64,000 nt of DNA, from NCBI RefSeq assembly GCF_001540865.1, contig NC_033636.1, positions 9,198,192 to 9,262,191 on the forward strand, given 5' to 3'. This stretch comes from Ananas comosus. Its lineage: Eukaryota > Streptophyta > Magnoliopsida > Poales > Bromeliaceae. Below are positions 40,760 through 51,342 of this stretch, in pieces. The notes beneath the pieces were generated by a model, which saw only the letters and a program-made list of their open reading frames with translations, made no database searches and had not been told where the DNA came from. Position numbers and translations under genes: made by a program. Within the stretch, counting starts at the first letter, position 1. Each line of letters opens with the position of its first letter.

Positions 40760-42217
40760 TTATAAGGAGAAAAAACAAATAGAGAACAAAAACCCAGCGA
40801 CCACTCCAACCGTCCGATGAAAACCCCGCCGACGATGATCACGCGCCGAGGAGATCGAAACGGACGGTGGGTGATCGCCCTTCCTCGGCGCAACACGCTT
40901 CGCGCTCTCCCCAGCGGCGTCCATTTTGCTCTCCGACCCCTCACCTTCGCAGTAATTCATCGCCGACACCGCCGCGATCCCCTCAAAGCTCCCATTTTTG
41001 GCGTCGTAGCAGAGCCCCGCATTGCCCTCCACCCTCATCTTCCTCCCCATCCTCCACATCGTCTCCCTCGCGAACGGGATCGCCCCGCTCAATCGGTTCC
41101 CCTCGATCCGCAACTCGCTCAGCCGCTCCAACCTCCGGAAGCTCCGAGGTATCGATCCCTCCAACTTGTTCCCGTTCAGGTGCAGCACTCGGAGGCTCGG
41201 GAGGTCGCCGATCGACTCCGGTATCGACCCCTCGAGATCCATGTCGGAGAGGATCAGATCGATCAGGTTTCTCAGCCCGGAGAAGAGGTCTCCGGGGATC
41301 GTCGTCGACGCCATCGAGTTGTTGCTGAGGATCAGCGCTCGGAGCGATCCGAGGCGCCCCAGAGCGGTCGGGAGCGGTCCCGCGAGCGAGTTGTGGCTGA
41401 GGTCGACGAGGATCAGGGCTCCGAGGTCGCCGAGCGAGTCGGGGATTCGCTCGGTGAGCCGGTTCCGGCTCAGGTCGAGCTTGAGGAGCGAGCCGAATCG
41501 GCCGAGGCTCCCCGGGATCGGGCCGCGGAGCGCGTTGCGGCTGAGGTCGAGCACGTTCAAACCGGGGAGCTTGAGCTGGGGGATGCGCCCCCGCAAGGTG
41601 TTCGAGCTCAGGTCGAGGAGGCGGAGCCGCGCGAGGCGTTGGAGAGACGAGGGGATGGGCGCGGTGAGGTTGTTGCCGTGGAGGTCGAGGACGCGGAGCG
41701 CGGTGAGGTTGCCGAGCTCGGCGGGGATGGGGCCCACGTGGCCGTTCTCGCGGAGCACGGCCGGTATCGGCTGCGGATTCCCCGCGAAGCAACGGTAGAA
41801 GAAGAGGGAGCGGAGGTGCGGCAGGGCGAGGACCGCGGCGGGGAGGGTGGAGCGCGCGGGGTCGCAGGTTGGGAACGCGGTGTCGTCGGACAGCGCCCCG
41901 AAGGACAGGGAGACGATGTGGAAGACGCCGTCCCTGTCGGGCATGCACTCGATGCCGTGCCACCGCCCGCGGCACACGTCGCGGATCGACGCCGCCCACG
42001 CGTTGCCCGTGGCCGCCATGACGGCGTACACGGCGCGCTGCTCGTCGGGGTCAGTGCGGGCGCGGTCGGAGCGGCCCGTCTGGGGGCCGTCCACGAGCGC
42101 GGAGGAGTCGGGGAGGACGACGGTGAATTCGGACCGGCATACGGGAATTGGACTAAGACTAAGCAGTAGTAATAATAACAGGTTTAGGAGGGGGAGGGAG
42201 AAGAGTAGGGTTGGCAT
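40760..42217 (-). CDS. TMM: TOO MANY MOUTHS, LRR receptor-like protein
   Basis: TMM is a plasma-membrane LRR protein without a kinase domain. It works with ERECTA-family kinases and EPF peptides to space stomata. The single-exon 485-aa protein has a signal peptide (residues 1-29, Leu-rich), the TMM-specific stretch SALVDGPQTG, DEQRAVYAVMAATGN, RGRWHGIECMPDRDG and SLSFGALSDDTAFPTCDP. Leucine-rich repeats of the LxxLDLSxNxLxGxIP type follow. The domain is capped by ETMWRMGRKMRVEGNAGLC, and a C-terminal hydrophobic tail serves as membrane anchor. Compared with Arabidopsis TMM (496 aa), about 12 residues are missing between PQPIPA and VLRENG, at about 41757-41762. The reading frame is otherwise intact. 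The long antisense frames on this gene are codon-bias shadows. Confidence 0.94.
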   Translation of the reverse strand: MPTLLFSLPLLNLLLLLLLSLSPIPVCRSEFTVVLPDSSALVDGPQTGRSDRARTDPDEQRAVYAVMAATGNAWAASIRDVCRGRWHGIECMPDRDGVFHIVSLSFGALSDDTAFPTCDPARSTLPAAVLALPHLRSLFFYRCFAGNPQPIPAVLRENGHVGPIPAELGNLTALRVLDLHGNNLTAPIPSSLQRLARLRLLDLSSNTLRGRIPQLKLPGLNVLDLSRNALRGPIPGSLGRFGSLLKLDLSRNRLTERIPDSLGDLGALILVDLSHNSLAGPLPTALGRLGSLRALILSNNSMASTTIPGDLFSGLRNLIDLILSDMDLEGSIPESIGDLPSLRVLHLNGNKLEGSIPRSFRRLERLSELRIEGNRLSGAIPFARETMWRMGRKMRVEGNAGLCYDAKNGSFEGIAAVSAMNYCEGEGSESKMDAAGESAKRVAPRKGDHPPSVSISSARDHRRRGFHRTVGVVAGFLFSICFFSL

Positions 42218-43140
42218 GGTTTCTGTTAGGGGGGTTTGCTACAGTTGGGAATGGAGGGAAGCAACGGTCGGGAAGGAATTTATAGTGTTGGGTTGGAGGG
42301 AAAGGGAGGAGAGAGAGAGAGAGAAGTGGTTAGTGGGGCCTTTAAATTAAAGTGTTACCCCATAGTGTCACCAATTCAAATTTGAGAGTAAAACTTAGGG
42401 CACAACTTTCAAACTAAAAAAAAAAAGAAGAAGAGATTTTGATATAATGAATTTTCACGCACGTTCAAATTTCACGTTTAGCAGAAGATCTGACCGTTGC
42501 GATTATTACGTAGCGGTTTTATTTGTGATGCTTTACGTATCGTAAGATCATTGTGTTTACAATAAATTCATTTTGATACAAAATCTTATACATTTTAGAT
42601 AGAAAAATTCAAACTGCAATATATCTGGCGGAACAGAAATAATTAGGACAGCTAACTGATACGAATGTAAATGTACGCTTCCATACAACAACACCCTTTG
42701 TTTGAAATTCACTCTCAAATCAACACATTTCAACCACTGTTTTTAAAAAAATTTGAATTGGTGGAGACTCTGGGGTACCCATAGCAATTACTAAGGTAGA
42801 GCATAATGGGGAGGCTTAAAGGAGTCACGGGGATGCGGAGAGTGAGAATAAATGAAGTGTGGATTTGAGCGCATTTAATTCGTTCACGAGAATTGGAATG
42901 AAGTATTATATCCTTCCTGCGACATAATAAAAAGTATAGAGAATATATATACATAAAAGCAAAAAAAAAATTATTAGATGATATATATATTAATTAATTT
43001 TGTCCAATCAAGTAGCAACACATGGTCCTTTGTAATCCAAGGAAATAAATCAAGCAGATTCGTATATGAGTGGGTACGTGTTGAACTATTACCGAAAAAT
43101 GGTGGATTCATACAGGCCATAGTTTCTTACCCACAATTTA
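42218..43140. other. Upstream region of TMM, no gene
   Basis: The first 130 bases upstream of the ATG are purine-rich (GA) and probably form the leader. The rest is AT-rich, with no supported gene or element. Confidence 0.5.
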
Positions 43141-43142
43141 AT

Positions 43143-43146
<4 letters not shown>

Positions 43147-43185
<39 letters not shown>

Positions 43186-43275
43186 TTAAGCTCATTTTAA
43201 AAGTCGATGAGAGTAAAATCTAAGTTGAATTAATTAGTTCTTTTGGAGACGTTGGATTCGTCGTTTTCTAATTTG

Positions 43276-43315
<40 letters not shown>

Positions 43316-43409
43316 TTAAGTTTGGATTAAAAGTCGATGAGAGTAAAATCTAAGTTGAATTAATTAGTTCTTTTGGAGACGTTGGATTCGTCGTTTTCTA
43401 ATTTGTATA
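43147..43409 (+). repeat. Tandem duplication of a 131-bp unit starting with an AAT microsatellite
   Basis: Each unit starts with (AAT)n and continues TGTTAAG...AAAAGTCGATGAGAGTAAAA...TTCGTCGTTTTCTAATTTGTAT. The units are at about 43147-43278 and 43279-43409 and are nearly identical, with a short divergence after TGTTAAG. Confidence 0.85.
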
Positions 43410-43859
43410 AATCTCTAGATGTTAGATAAATTTAAAGACCAAGTTTCTAGTTAACTTTTAATTTTAAAGTTTGTTTTGGGCCTTCCTTTTAATCCAAATT
43501 CAAGTTGATTAAAGTCATATGTGAGCTTGAATTTGAAAAACTGGTTTTGTTAGGGGTCCTGTGGTTGTGGGCCAAGAGTAGATTTTAAAGCCATACAGGA
43601 GTTTAAAGCCGAAAAGAGCCATCAAATATTATTCATAGTAAAGTTTTCTCTCTCCCTTTTTTTTTTTAATTTTTATTTTTAGAAGCCAAAGATAACCATC
43701 AAATATTCAAATATTATTCATAGCAGCGTCTTCTACTTTTCTTCTTTTGTGATTAGACCTACAGATTTATTGGCCATAGACGGGTACTTCTTTGAAGATA
43801 TATTGCTTATGGCTATTTATTATTAGGTTAAAATAGATTTAACTTTTTGTCCCGTGGCA

Positions 43860-44020
43860 CTGACCGTCCTTAGAGCAAGCGGCAAAGGGCTTGGTGGTTG
43901 GTACCCGAGACTCAAGTTCGAATCCTAGTTGATTCACATTTTCAGCTAAGTTTATTTCTAAATAAAATAAACGAAGCGAGTAGCGTGCTACCTATCTCTC
44001 TCTCTCAAAAAAAAAAAAAG
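43860..44020 (+). mobile_element. SINE copy with 18-bp target-site duplication
   Basis: The best-preserved SINE. It has the A box (GGCAAAGGGCTTGG), B box (AAGTTCGAATCCTAG), a body with AAATAAAATAAACGAAGCG, the tail GTAGCGTGCTACCTATCTC and poly-A. The direct repeat ACTTTTTGTCCCGTGGCA (43842-43859) and its copy with two mismatches (44021-44038) flank it. The RNA polymerase III boxes show a tRNA-type promoter. Confidence 0.9.
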
Positions 44021-44411
44021 ACTTTCTGACCCGTGGCAATAGGTTCAGAAAATTAATAAGTTAAATTTGATCAGCCTAATAAGTTGAGTGGATGTGCAGT
44101 TGATAAAAGACCTAACGGCAAGAGGCCTAATAATAAACCTAATGTTTATATGGATTGAGTTAAGTCGAAGCCCGTGAATACTGTGGTTGAGCCCTTAAAT
44201 GCGATGGATGCGCCCTTTCAATTAGTACGAATTTTTTGAAATTAGTTAGCGTTTACAATCCACAATTGCCATATTCCGAACTCAATCCCAAAACTCCAAG
44301 GTACCCTGTAGAGCTCTTACCTAATTAATCAGGCTAGAGCTCAGTTGTATGACAAAGTTTTCTATAAGGCATAATGTTGCTAATGAGAATCCACTCATGT
44401 TATATTTTTAT

Positions 44412-44814
44412 GGGTCAATTGTATACAGGTCTCCGCAAAGATAGTAAATTACCAATATATTTCCGTAAAGTTCAACTTTCATAAGTTATTTCTGCAAAAC
44501 TTCTAATATTTTCAGATATCTCCATGCCGTTAGAATCCGTCAGAAAAATTTAGTTAATCGTTAAATACTTTATCCGGGTTAATTTTTGACATTTTTACCT
44601 CTCTTATATTATACTGTTATAACTTTTGGAGGGACATATTTGTGATGACCAAATTGGAAATAAAAACAGTTTTCTAACGTTCTCTAACGTTTACAAACCA
44701 GAAAAATATATCTGAAAATATTAGGACTTTTGTAGAAATAATTTATGAAAATTGAACTTTACAGGAATATATTTACAATTCACTATGTTTGCGGGGACCT
44801 GTATGCAATTAATC
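44412..44814. mobile_element. Foldback MITE with 10-bp TSD
   Basis: The ends GGGTCAATTGTATACAGGT and ACCTGTATGCAATTAATC are inverse, and inner parts (AAGTTCAACTTTCATAAGTTA / TTATGAAAATTGAACTTTAC) pair too. A perfect direct repeat ATATTTTTAT flanks it at 44402-44411 and 44815-44824. TSDs of 9-10 bp suggest a Mutator-like origin. There is no coding capacity. Confidence 0.8.
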
Positions 44815-44929
44815 ATATTTTTATTGTCAAACTAGTAAATTAATTTATTTTTTTTAAAAAAAGGTAATATATTGTATCTAGTACAGCTAGTTAAAAGCTT
44901 GATTGTTGATACTTGAGACTTGAGATTTC

Positions 44930-45523
44930 TTTTTTGTTTTTGAGAGAGAAAGGTAGCATGCTATCCGCTTCATTTATTCAGACGATGAATTTAGCTACAT
45001 GGGTGAGGCAGTTCAGGCCTCGGGGGATGGCGAAAGAAAAAAATATAAATAAAATAAATAAAAATAAAAATAAAAATAAAATAAAAAATAAAAAAATAAA
45101 AAAAAAACCTGCTCATGCAAGTACGCCGGCCAACACTACTAATTATTGTTATGTCGCTCCATTGGACTGAGCTTCTCCCGTATGTTCGTCAGCTGATTAA
45201 TCTTGAAAATTCTGAGGGTTGGGTCTGTGCGGGTCATCCTAAAGATCGCTCTATTCCTGATATCCCAAATGACCCACCAGCAAGCTATAAGTCTAATAAG
45301 ACCGATAAATTTAGGTTGAGGTCCCCTCCTTTCTGTCCATCTATCCCAGACCAAATGCACATCTTCTCCCATATCTCCCAGTTGGACATTCTCTAGGGTC
45401 GAAACCATAAGGAATTTAGCAAACACACACTGAGCGAACAGATGGCCAACGGTTTCCTCTTCTATTCCACACAGTATACAAGTCGAGTTGCTAGTCCATC
45501 CTCTCTTTAACAAATTATCTTTT

Positions 45524-45556
<33 letters not shown>

Positions 45557-46205
45557 NTTTTTTTGAGAGATAGGTAGCACGCTACCCGCTTCGTTTATTT
45601 CATTTAGAAATAAACTTAGCTGAAAATGTGAATCAACTAGGATTCGAACTTGGGACCTCGGGTACCAACCACCAAGCCCTTTGCCACTTGCTTTAGGGAC
45701 TCTTTAACAAATTATCAACTGTAGGAGATCTCTTCTTTAGAACGAGCAAACAAAACACTTTCACTTTTGGAGGTATACGTAGTCTCCAGATCCTGCCAGT
45801 ACAAGTATTTCTAATGCCTCCATCACACAGTGCCGAATAAGCTAACTTCACGGTAAAACGCCCGTCAGTGCTCCATTGCCAATGCGTCCAGTCCCTGAGC
45901 AATTCGTATATGGGAGACCCTGTCCTTAAGTGCTGAAATGCTTGTGTTAGCTCCATAGGCGACATTATTGTCACCCCCTAGGATCGTGTCCCAACACCAT
46001 CCATTAATGCTCAAACAATCACTGATTTTCAGATTTTTACGAGACGATAGATGAAATACCTTGGGGAACGACGATAAAAGGGTGGTTTCCCCATTCCACC
46101 GGTTAGCCCAAAAGTCGATATTACTCCTGCTGCCCAACTTATAATATGCTCCCCACTTGAATATTTCTTTTAGATTTATCCCTTCCACCAAAAGGAGGGA
46201 GGTCT
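44930..46205 (-). mobile_element. 5'-truncated LINE (L1-type) with zf-RVT domain, interrupted by a SINE
   Basis: The minus strand reads the C-terminal part of a LINE ORF2. First comes ...KWGAYYKLGSRSNIDFW (46191-45865). After a frame change follow WTHWQWSTDGRFTVKLAYSA and IWRLRIPPKVKVFCLLVLKK, then SPTVDNLLK, broken by a SINE. The same frame resumes with LKRGWTSNSTCILCGIEEE and VGHLFAQCVFAKF, the Cys/His zinc knuckle of the reverse-transcriptase C-terminus. The 3' UTR ends GAAGCGGATAGCATGCTACC followed by TTTCTCTCTC and A-runs, close to the SINE tail. The reverse transcriptase core is absent and the frame is broken, so it is dead. Confidence 0.85.
45520..45699 (-). mobile_element. SINE inserted in the LINE, 17-bp TSD
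   Basis: A full-length minus-strand copy with a long T run (its poly-A tail; N at 45557), the tail GGTAGCGTGCTACC-type sequence, and B and A boxes. The 17-bp duplication CTCTTTAACAAATTATC lies at 45503-45519 and 45700-45716. Removing the insert and one TSD restores the LINE frame across the zinc-knuckle region. Confidence 0.95.
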
Positions 46206-46951
46206 AAAAAATCTTCCCTCCTTCAACGGTCTTCTTCTACAATAAAACAGATCGTGGATTATAGTATTCTATTGCAGCTCGGGTGCGGTCTGGAATTTTT
46301 ACCACCATTTAACGAGAAGAACTTGATTCATCAAATTGAGATTTCAAGTTCGAAATTTAGTTGTTTCACATTTTTAATCGACATTTATGGAAACAAAAAA
46401 AGATAGTTTATTAGGTAAGAATTTTTAAAGGCACCACATCAAGATTAGCTAGCTTGTTATTAACTACTGCAATAAAATTGGCTTAGAAATTCAAAAATTA
46501 ACACACATCCATTATTGCTAAGTTTAACATATTAGTCCAATGACAATATCTGAGCACACACTTGCTTAAACCGAGGAAAATATTTTTTTTTGAGAAAATA
46601 GGTAGCAAGCTACCTGCTTCATTCATTAGGTCAAATGAACTGAGCATACAAGTTGGAGGCAGCTTGAGCTTTGAGTAGGATGCTTCTCCTTATTCTACAA
46701 ACTCTTCTACACTACTTCAATGGGAGCATGGCATATTGAGTAGGATGCTTCTCCTTATTCTACAAACTCTTCCTCTTAATTATCTCTCTCTCCCTCCCTT
46801 TTCATGTATAAAAACTAAATAAGATGAATTGGAGAACCTCTTTGAGATTCATAGCCACTGTTGAATAAATTGGGCTTTGAATCTCTTTACAGATGAGGAT
46901 CCAACAATTAAGTATGTACAGATGGTCCAAAACCAACCTTTCTGAATGCAC
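46206..46951. other. Intergenic DNA downstream of the SLAH gene
   Basis: AT-rich. A diverged SINE-like stretch (CAAGTTCG...TTTCACATTTTT) lies at about 46325-46385. A short minus-strand LINE-type tail (GGTAGCAAGCTACC reading) lies at about 46588-46660, and a 35-bp phrase (TAGGATGCTTCTCCTTATTC) is duplicated at 46676 and 46741. No gene. Confidence 0.5.
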
Positions 46952-49692
46952 TCAGTATTCCTGCGAAACTCTTGGTGCAGAAGAATCTAAATCTTTCATA
47001 TCTGCGCTTGATGATCTTAGATGTGCTAACATCTTACTGAACTTCGGTCTCTTCTGCGTGATCGCGATCGAGATGTCGTTCGGGAACAGGTTGCCAAGTA
47101 CGAATGCATGGATGATCGTCGTCACGAGCAGTGCTGTCACGGTGAAGGTGGAGATGGCGGAGAGTCCGATAGAGAGCGCGTGCGTAAACACATTCGCGAC
47201 TTCCTCGGAGTATCTTATTGTTGCGACCGCGGCACCGGTCATCGGAAATGTGTATGCCCACCAAGCAAGTGAGAACCTGTTGAACACAGAGAGAAAGAGA
47301 TCAGACATGAGGAGTCCTCTTTACGAAAGTAGCAATTCAAAATGCGTAAATCTTCGGAAAGAATCGAGATAACTACCTGAAGCCTCGAAAGAAGTTTATC
47401 CGCACGGCCTGCGAAGAGAGGAGACATTCGACGAATTAGATACAAATCTTTCGAGGATTGGTAGAACTCACAAAACTTGTTCTTTGTTTTTTTTTTCATT
47501 CCAATTTTCGAACATGTAACTTGATCAAGGTTGAAGAGAGGATCTCACCAGTGACATGTAGAGGAACAAAGCAATGTAGTACGCGATTCGCGCCCCGTAA
47601 TCGAAGTCTCCTTGGATCTTCGCCCAAGCCATGGAAGCGACGCTCGGCGGCGCCACGAATAGGAAGAAAACCGGATGGAGCTCCTTTGGAAGAGTGAGAT
47701 TTGTAGGGAGCCTCTGATAAAGAGTTACAAACAGTACAATGTAGTGAGCCAATCCGACCGCGAAGAAGAAGATCGGCCCTTCTTTGAGCCCCATCGATGC
47801 GCCCAACAACGCGCCGACAAAGTTGCCTATGATCGCTAAGTGGTTCGTCGGATTCGCCACCTTCGAGAGCCTCCTTTGGCCGCCGGACATCCACTGGCCA
47901 TAAATTTTCAGTTCCAGGCAAAAGATTGGAGCCATGAGGACATACCTGTCGAGCATAGAAAAATATTAAAACATCGTTCTCTGGCTAGCAGCTTAAGCTT
48001 TTAGAGAAAAAAAACGGTTGTTGTAGCGGTACCAGAGAGGGGCTGGAAGGTTGACAGCAACGGATGGCGGAACTCCCATGGCTAAGAAGAGGCAGGCGAT
48101 CCAGGGGGCGAAGAAGAAGTTGACGCGGACGGGGTGGTAGTACTCCCGCCGGACCGCTTCGTAGTAGAAGATGACTTTCAAGGAGTAGATGAGGGAGATG
48201 AGTCCCATCAGTGCAAGGGAGATGAACCACAGGACTAGATTCGCGGCCGGGCTCACGCGGAGGAAGGTCATGGAGGGGGATGTTGCCAGTGTTTTCCACA
48301 GAATGGCCTGGCTGCTGACCCCGAGGCAGATTCCGAAAGCGTTTACCGGGAATCGCAGAAGGAAGGGCCACTTCTTGTCCTCTGGCAGAACAGACACTTC
48401 TGTTGCCTGCAGTGCAGATCAATCAAGATGCATTCTGCTGTCAGTACAAGCATGCCAACCAGAACAAACATACTCTATCATTTCAGAAAAGATGCCGTTT
48501 TCGCATCATCTTTAGTAATTGAAATCGAGATCAAACTTCAGTAACTCAATTTGTAACCGTTGGCGGAGATCGTCTTACCCTTAAAGTGTCCAATTCAGGC
48601 CCTTCCAAGGCATCGAAATAGCGTTCCACGGCCGGAACAGCGTCGGTCTGGGCAGCACCATGAGAGGAATTGGCCTCCAAATCCTCTTCTTCTTCTACCT
48701 CTTGGGGCTTCCCGCGCAAATTCGACAGCTGCCTCTCGAGCCTCCCCGACCACGTCTTAAAAGGATCGAATCGTTTGTCCCGCACACTGTCACTCCTCGG
48801 CACTCTTCTCGGGCCCTCGATCACAGGCATAGGCTGAGAATGATACTTCCCTTGTTCAGGCGGTTGAGAGCTCACGCCGTTAGCAGCATTTGCCTTGTCT
48901 TTATCGGTGTAAATGACCGTCTTGGTTTGCCCGATGTGAAGCCCCGAGGGAGAGCTCGGCAAGCTAAAAGACAGAGAGAACGGACGGCTATGATTGGCCA
49001 TTTGAATCGGCGAGCTTAGCTCGGGCAAGTTGATTACTATGTCCTGTCCACGAGTATCAGCAACTTCTGTTCCCTGCAACGAAACATTTGTAAACAAACT
49101 TGGAACCCAAAAGGAAGTATAACCATTCTATACGAGCGCGATACCGAATAGCAAGTAGAAATTTGTGCAATAAGCGTAGACGAACGCCACTTTGTAAAAC
49201 TATTCGATGATTTATCAGTAATTTCACCTGTAACTTCCCTGCTATCCAACATGTGAAACGAAAAGCAATTTTAAACAAGTTTAATTTTGACAAGGAAAGT
49301 AAATGAAAACATTTTTGCTGTTAACTATTGCACTTGATGAATCTGTTGACACCTCATCAGTTCATTTGCAAAGCAAAATTTTTGCGACGACGACATAGAT
49401 GATAAAGAACTTTTAAAGAGAACACTAATTTCACCTAGAATATCAAGAAAGCGAAATATATGTACACAAAAAAAATATATATATACATATAACTTACTGG
49501 CTCATGAACAAGTGTCTCTTCTTGAGAAGTGTAATTGGTAGCTGTTTGAGATTGATCATTTTTGCCATTTGCATAACCAACACAATCAAATCCAGCAACA
49601 GTTTGAGATGAAACAAGTTTCAAAACAGGGGGGAGTGCTTCTTCAAAGCACTCCTTGGTCCCAAGCTCAACTTGGAGATCCTTCTTTTCCAT
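46952..49692 (-). CDS. SLAH3: S-type anion channel, SLAH2/SLAH3 type
   Basis: A plasma-membrane nitrate/chloride channel of the SLAC/TehA family. Six GT-AG coding exons join in frame to 605 aa: 49692-49498, 49073-48579, 48406-48033, 47945-47549, 47408-47377, 47276-46952. The N-terminal cytosolic part is Ser/Pro-rich and includes DPFKTWSGRLERQLSNLRGK, typical of SLAH2/SLAH3. The membrane domain carries KKWPFLLRFPVNAFGICLGV, EAVRREYYHPVRVNFFFAPW, CLELKIYGQWMSGGQRRLSK, HYIVLFVTLYQRLPTN, HPVFFLFVAPPSVASMAW, AVRINFFRGFRFSLAWWAYT and LLVTTIIHAFVLGNLFPNDI. These match SLAH2/SLAH3, not SLAC1, which differs in the GGQRRL and GPIFF segments. I cannot separate SLAH2 from SLAH3. Exon 5 is only 32 nt. Family members are activated by CDPK phosphorylation of the N-terminus. 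Confidence 0.93.
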
Positions 49693-50029
49693 CCTATAGA
49701 TCACAAAACACCTGCAAAAACCAAACAGCATACATATATATAAACATAAACATGCCCATAATTAGAATTCAACACACCAAACCAAACTACAAATTTTTCC
49801 GACAAGCAACTGCACAGAAACCACGTAACAAACTACCTCAAATGGGTGAGTAGTAGCGTCGACAAAGAAGCGCTTGTATCCTCAAAACTTGGGCTCTTTG
49901 TATGAAGAGTAAGTACAACAAGAAGCCCCTGTAATGATGCTTGAAGTAATCAAAAATGAGGAGGAGAAAGAGAAGAGGAACACATTAAGCTCTGAGTAGT
50001 GTGACAAAGACTCAAAGAGGGTGGTGGGC

Positions 50030-51112
50030 CTGGCGCTGAGACGTATCGAGAAGCTTCAGTGCACAGCATTACATGCCAATGCATCGTTTTCGCTGAGCTT
50101 CCGCCATAAGCGCTGTTCCTTAACAACATGTAACTCTCATTCTTCCGTATATAAAGAGGAAACAGGGAGGGAAACTTGCATGATTATACCTCATCTACTC
50201 CGATATTGCATGCTGTGTACTTTTTTTTTAAGTATAATTATTTTATCACTTCTAAACTAACTGTTTCTATACTTAATTTGGTATTGAGGTCTATCTTATC
50301 TAACGCTATTAGATAGAATGGAGTTGAGAAAAAGCATATAGAGACATGCTTCTGCGTTTTCTGATGGGACCGTAGAAAATATATCGTAACTAACTAACCG
50401 CAATATGCGGAACGCAATATTATGTATCGAAATAAACATGGTATTTTTTAATCGTCGTTTCTCACCGCACGTAATGCAATCTCCTCGCAATCCCAAACGA
50501 AACCTTAGTGTAAGTGACAAAGGATTTAATAGTTCAATTTTTGAAATCTAGTTGCTTTACTTTTTTCAGGCAAATTTATTTCTGAAAATGAACGAAACAG
50601 CTAGGATACTATTTTTCAATCTAAGATGTACGAAAGCTCAGAAACTAAACTATTTAAGTGAGAAAATACAGTAGCCAAGTCGCAATATAAGGATAGTACG
50701 AGGACGAACAATACACTTTACCCAAATATAATATGAAATGGGGGTCTTGGACTGTGTGGACTATTCTACAGTGGGAATGGGAATTTGAGGGAATATGAGG
50801 TCAAAGAAGGAGAAAAAGAAAAAGAAAAGAAAAGAAAAAAGGGAGTAAGAAAGAAGCTTGGAGTTTCCTAACGGGTCCTATTTTGGATGTACACTAGTAT
50901 TTGAATTTTATTTATTTACATCTAATAAGTATCACTTTATGGATGGACTAGGAATTGTAAAGGGTGGCTATCAAACCAAGCATGGGGGAGAAAAAGAGTC
51001 ATGGCACAAACACGAGTTATTGACCTCACTCATGCTCCAAATGAAATTTGGAGCATGAGTTATTGACCTCATGCTCCAAATTTCATTAGTTCAAAAAAAA
51101 TGAAAAACCCAA
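50030..51112 (+). repeat. Direct duplication, unit 1 (upstream of SLAH)
   Basis: From GGCGCTGAGACGTATCGAG to the TGAAAAACCC segment, this 1.08 kb block is repeated at 51343-53152 with roughly 95% identity by eye. It contains a 240-bp MITE-like repeat (50275-50515; a third copy is at 54530-54745) and a decayed SINE (50505-50625). No coding sequence. It holds the empty target site of the LINE present in unit 2. Confidence 0.85.
51028..51060. repeat. Perfect 15-bp palindrome in unit 1
   Basis: ACTCATGCTCCAAAT (51028-51042) and its exact inverse ATTTGGAGCATGAGT (51046-51060) are separated by GAA. It is absent from unit 2, where GAGTTATTGACCTCATGCTC runs through without it. It is probably a templated micro-inversion. 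Confidence 0.8.
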
Positions 51113-51342
51113 CGCAGTTCGGTCGCTTGAACACGTCAACAGATTGATATGTGACTGGGGATTACTCCATTGACCAACTCCCTCCCTACTTATGCCTCTT
51201 TTTTCTTCTTTCTTTTTTTTTCTTTTTTTTTTTTACATATATTTCTGTTTTCTTCTTTTTTCGCCTTCGGAGGCCGTAGTTGCTTCCATCCTGTACGCTT
51301 AATTCATCTTGCTTTATGAATGAAGCAGGTAGCTTTCTNCTG

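Noticed and set aside
40817..42169. 450-aa open frame antisense to TMM
   Set aside because: It is exactly opposite the GC-rich TMM exon, has Arg/Glu-rich composition without a domain, and is explained by codon bias.
43860..43930. A tRNA gene, because of A- and B-box motifs
   Set aside because: The sequence does not fold into a cloverleaf, recurs many times and has a SINE body, poly-A tail and TSD.
44920..46345. A further nesting layer: LINE inserted in an older SINE, with TTGAGATTTC on both sides (44920-44929 and 46336-46345)
   Set aside because: The right-hand piece can also be read as an independent decayed SINE, so the 10-bp match is not enough to claim a TSD.
46952..49692. Calling the channel SLAC1
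   Set aside because: The GGQRRLSKVANPTNHL and GPIFFFAVG segments and the KTWSGRLERQ motif fit SLAH2/SLAH3 better than SLAC1.
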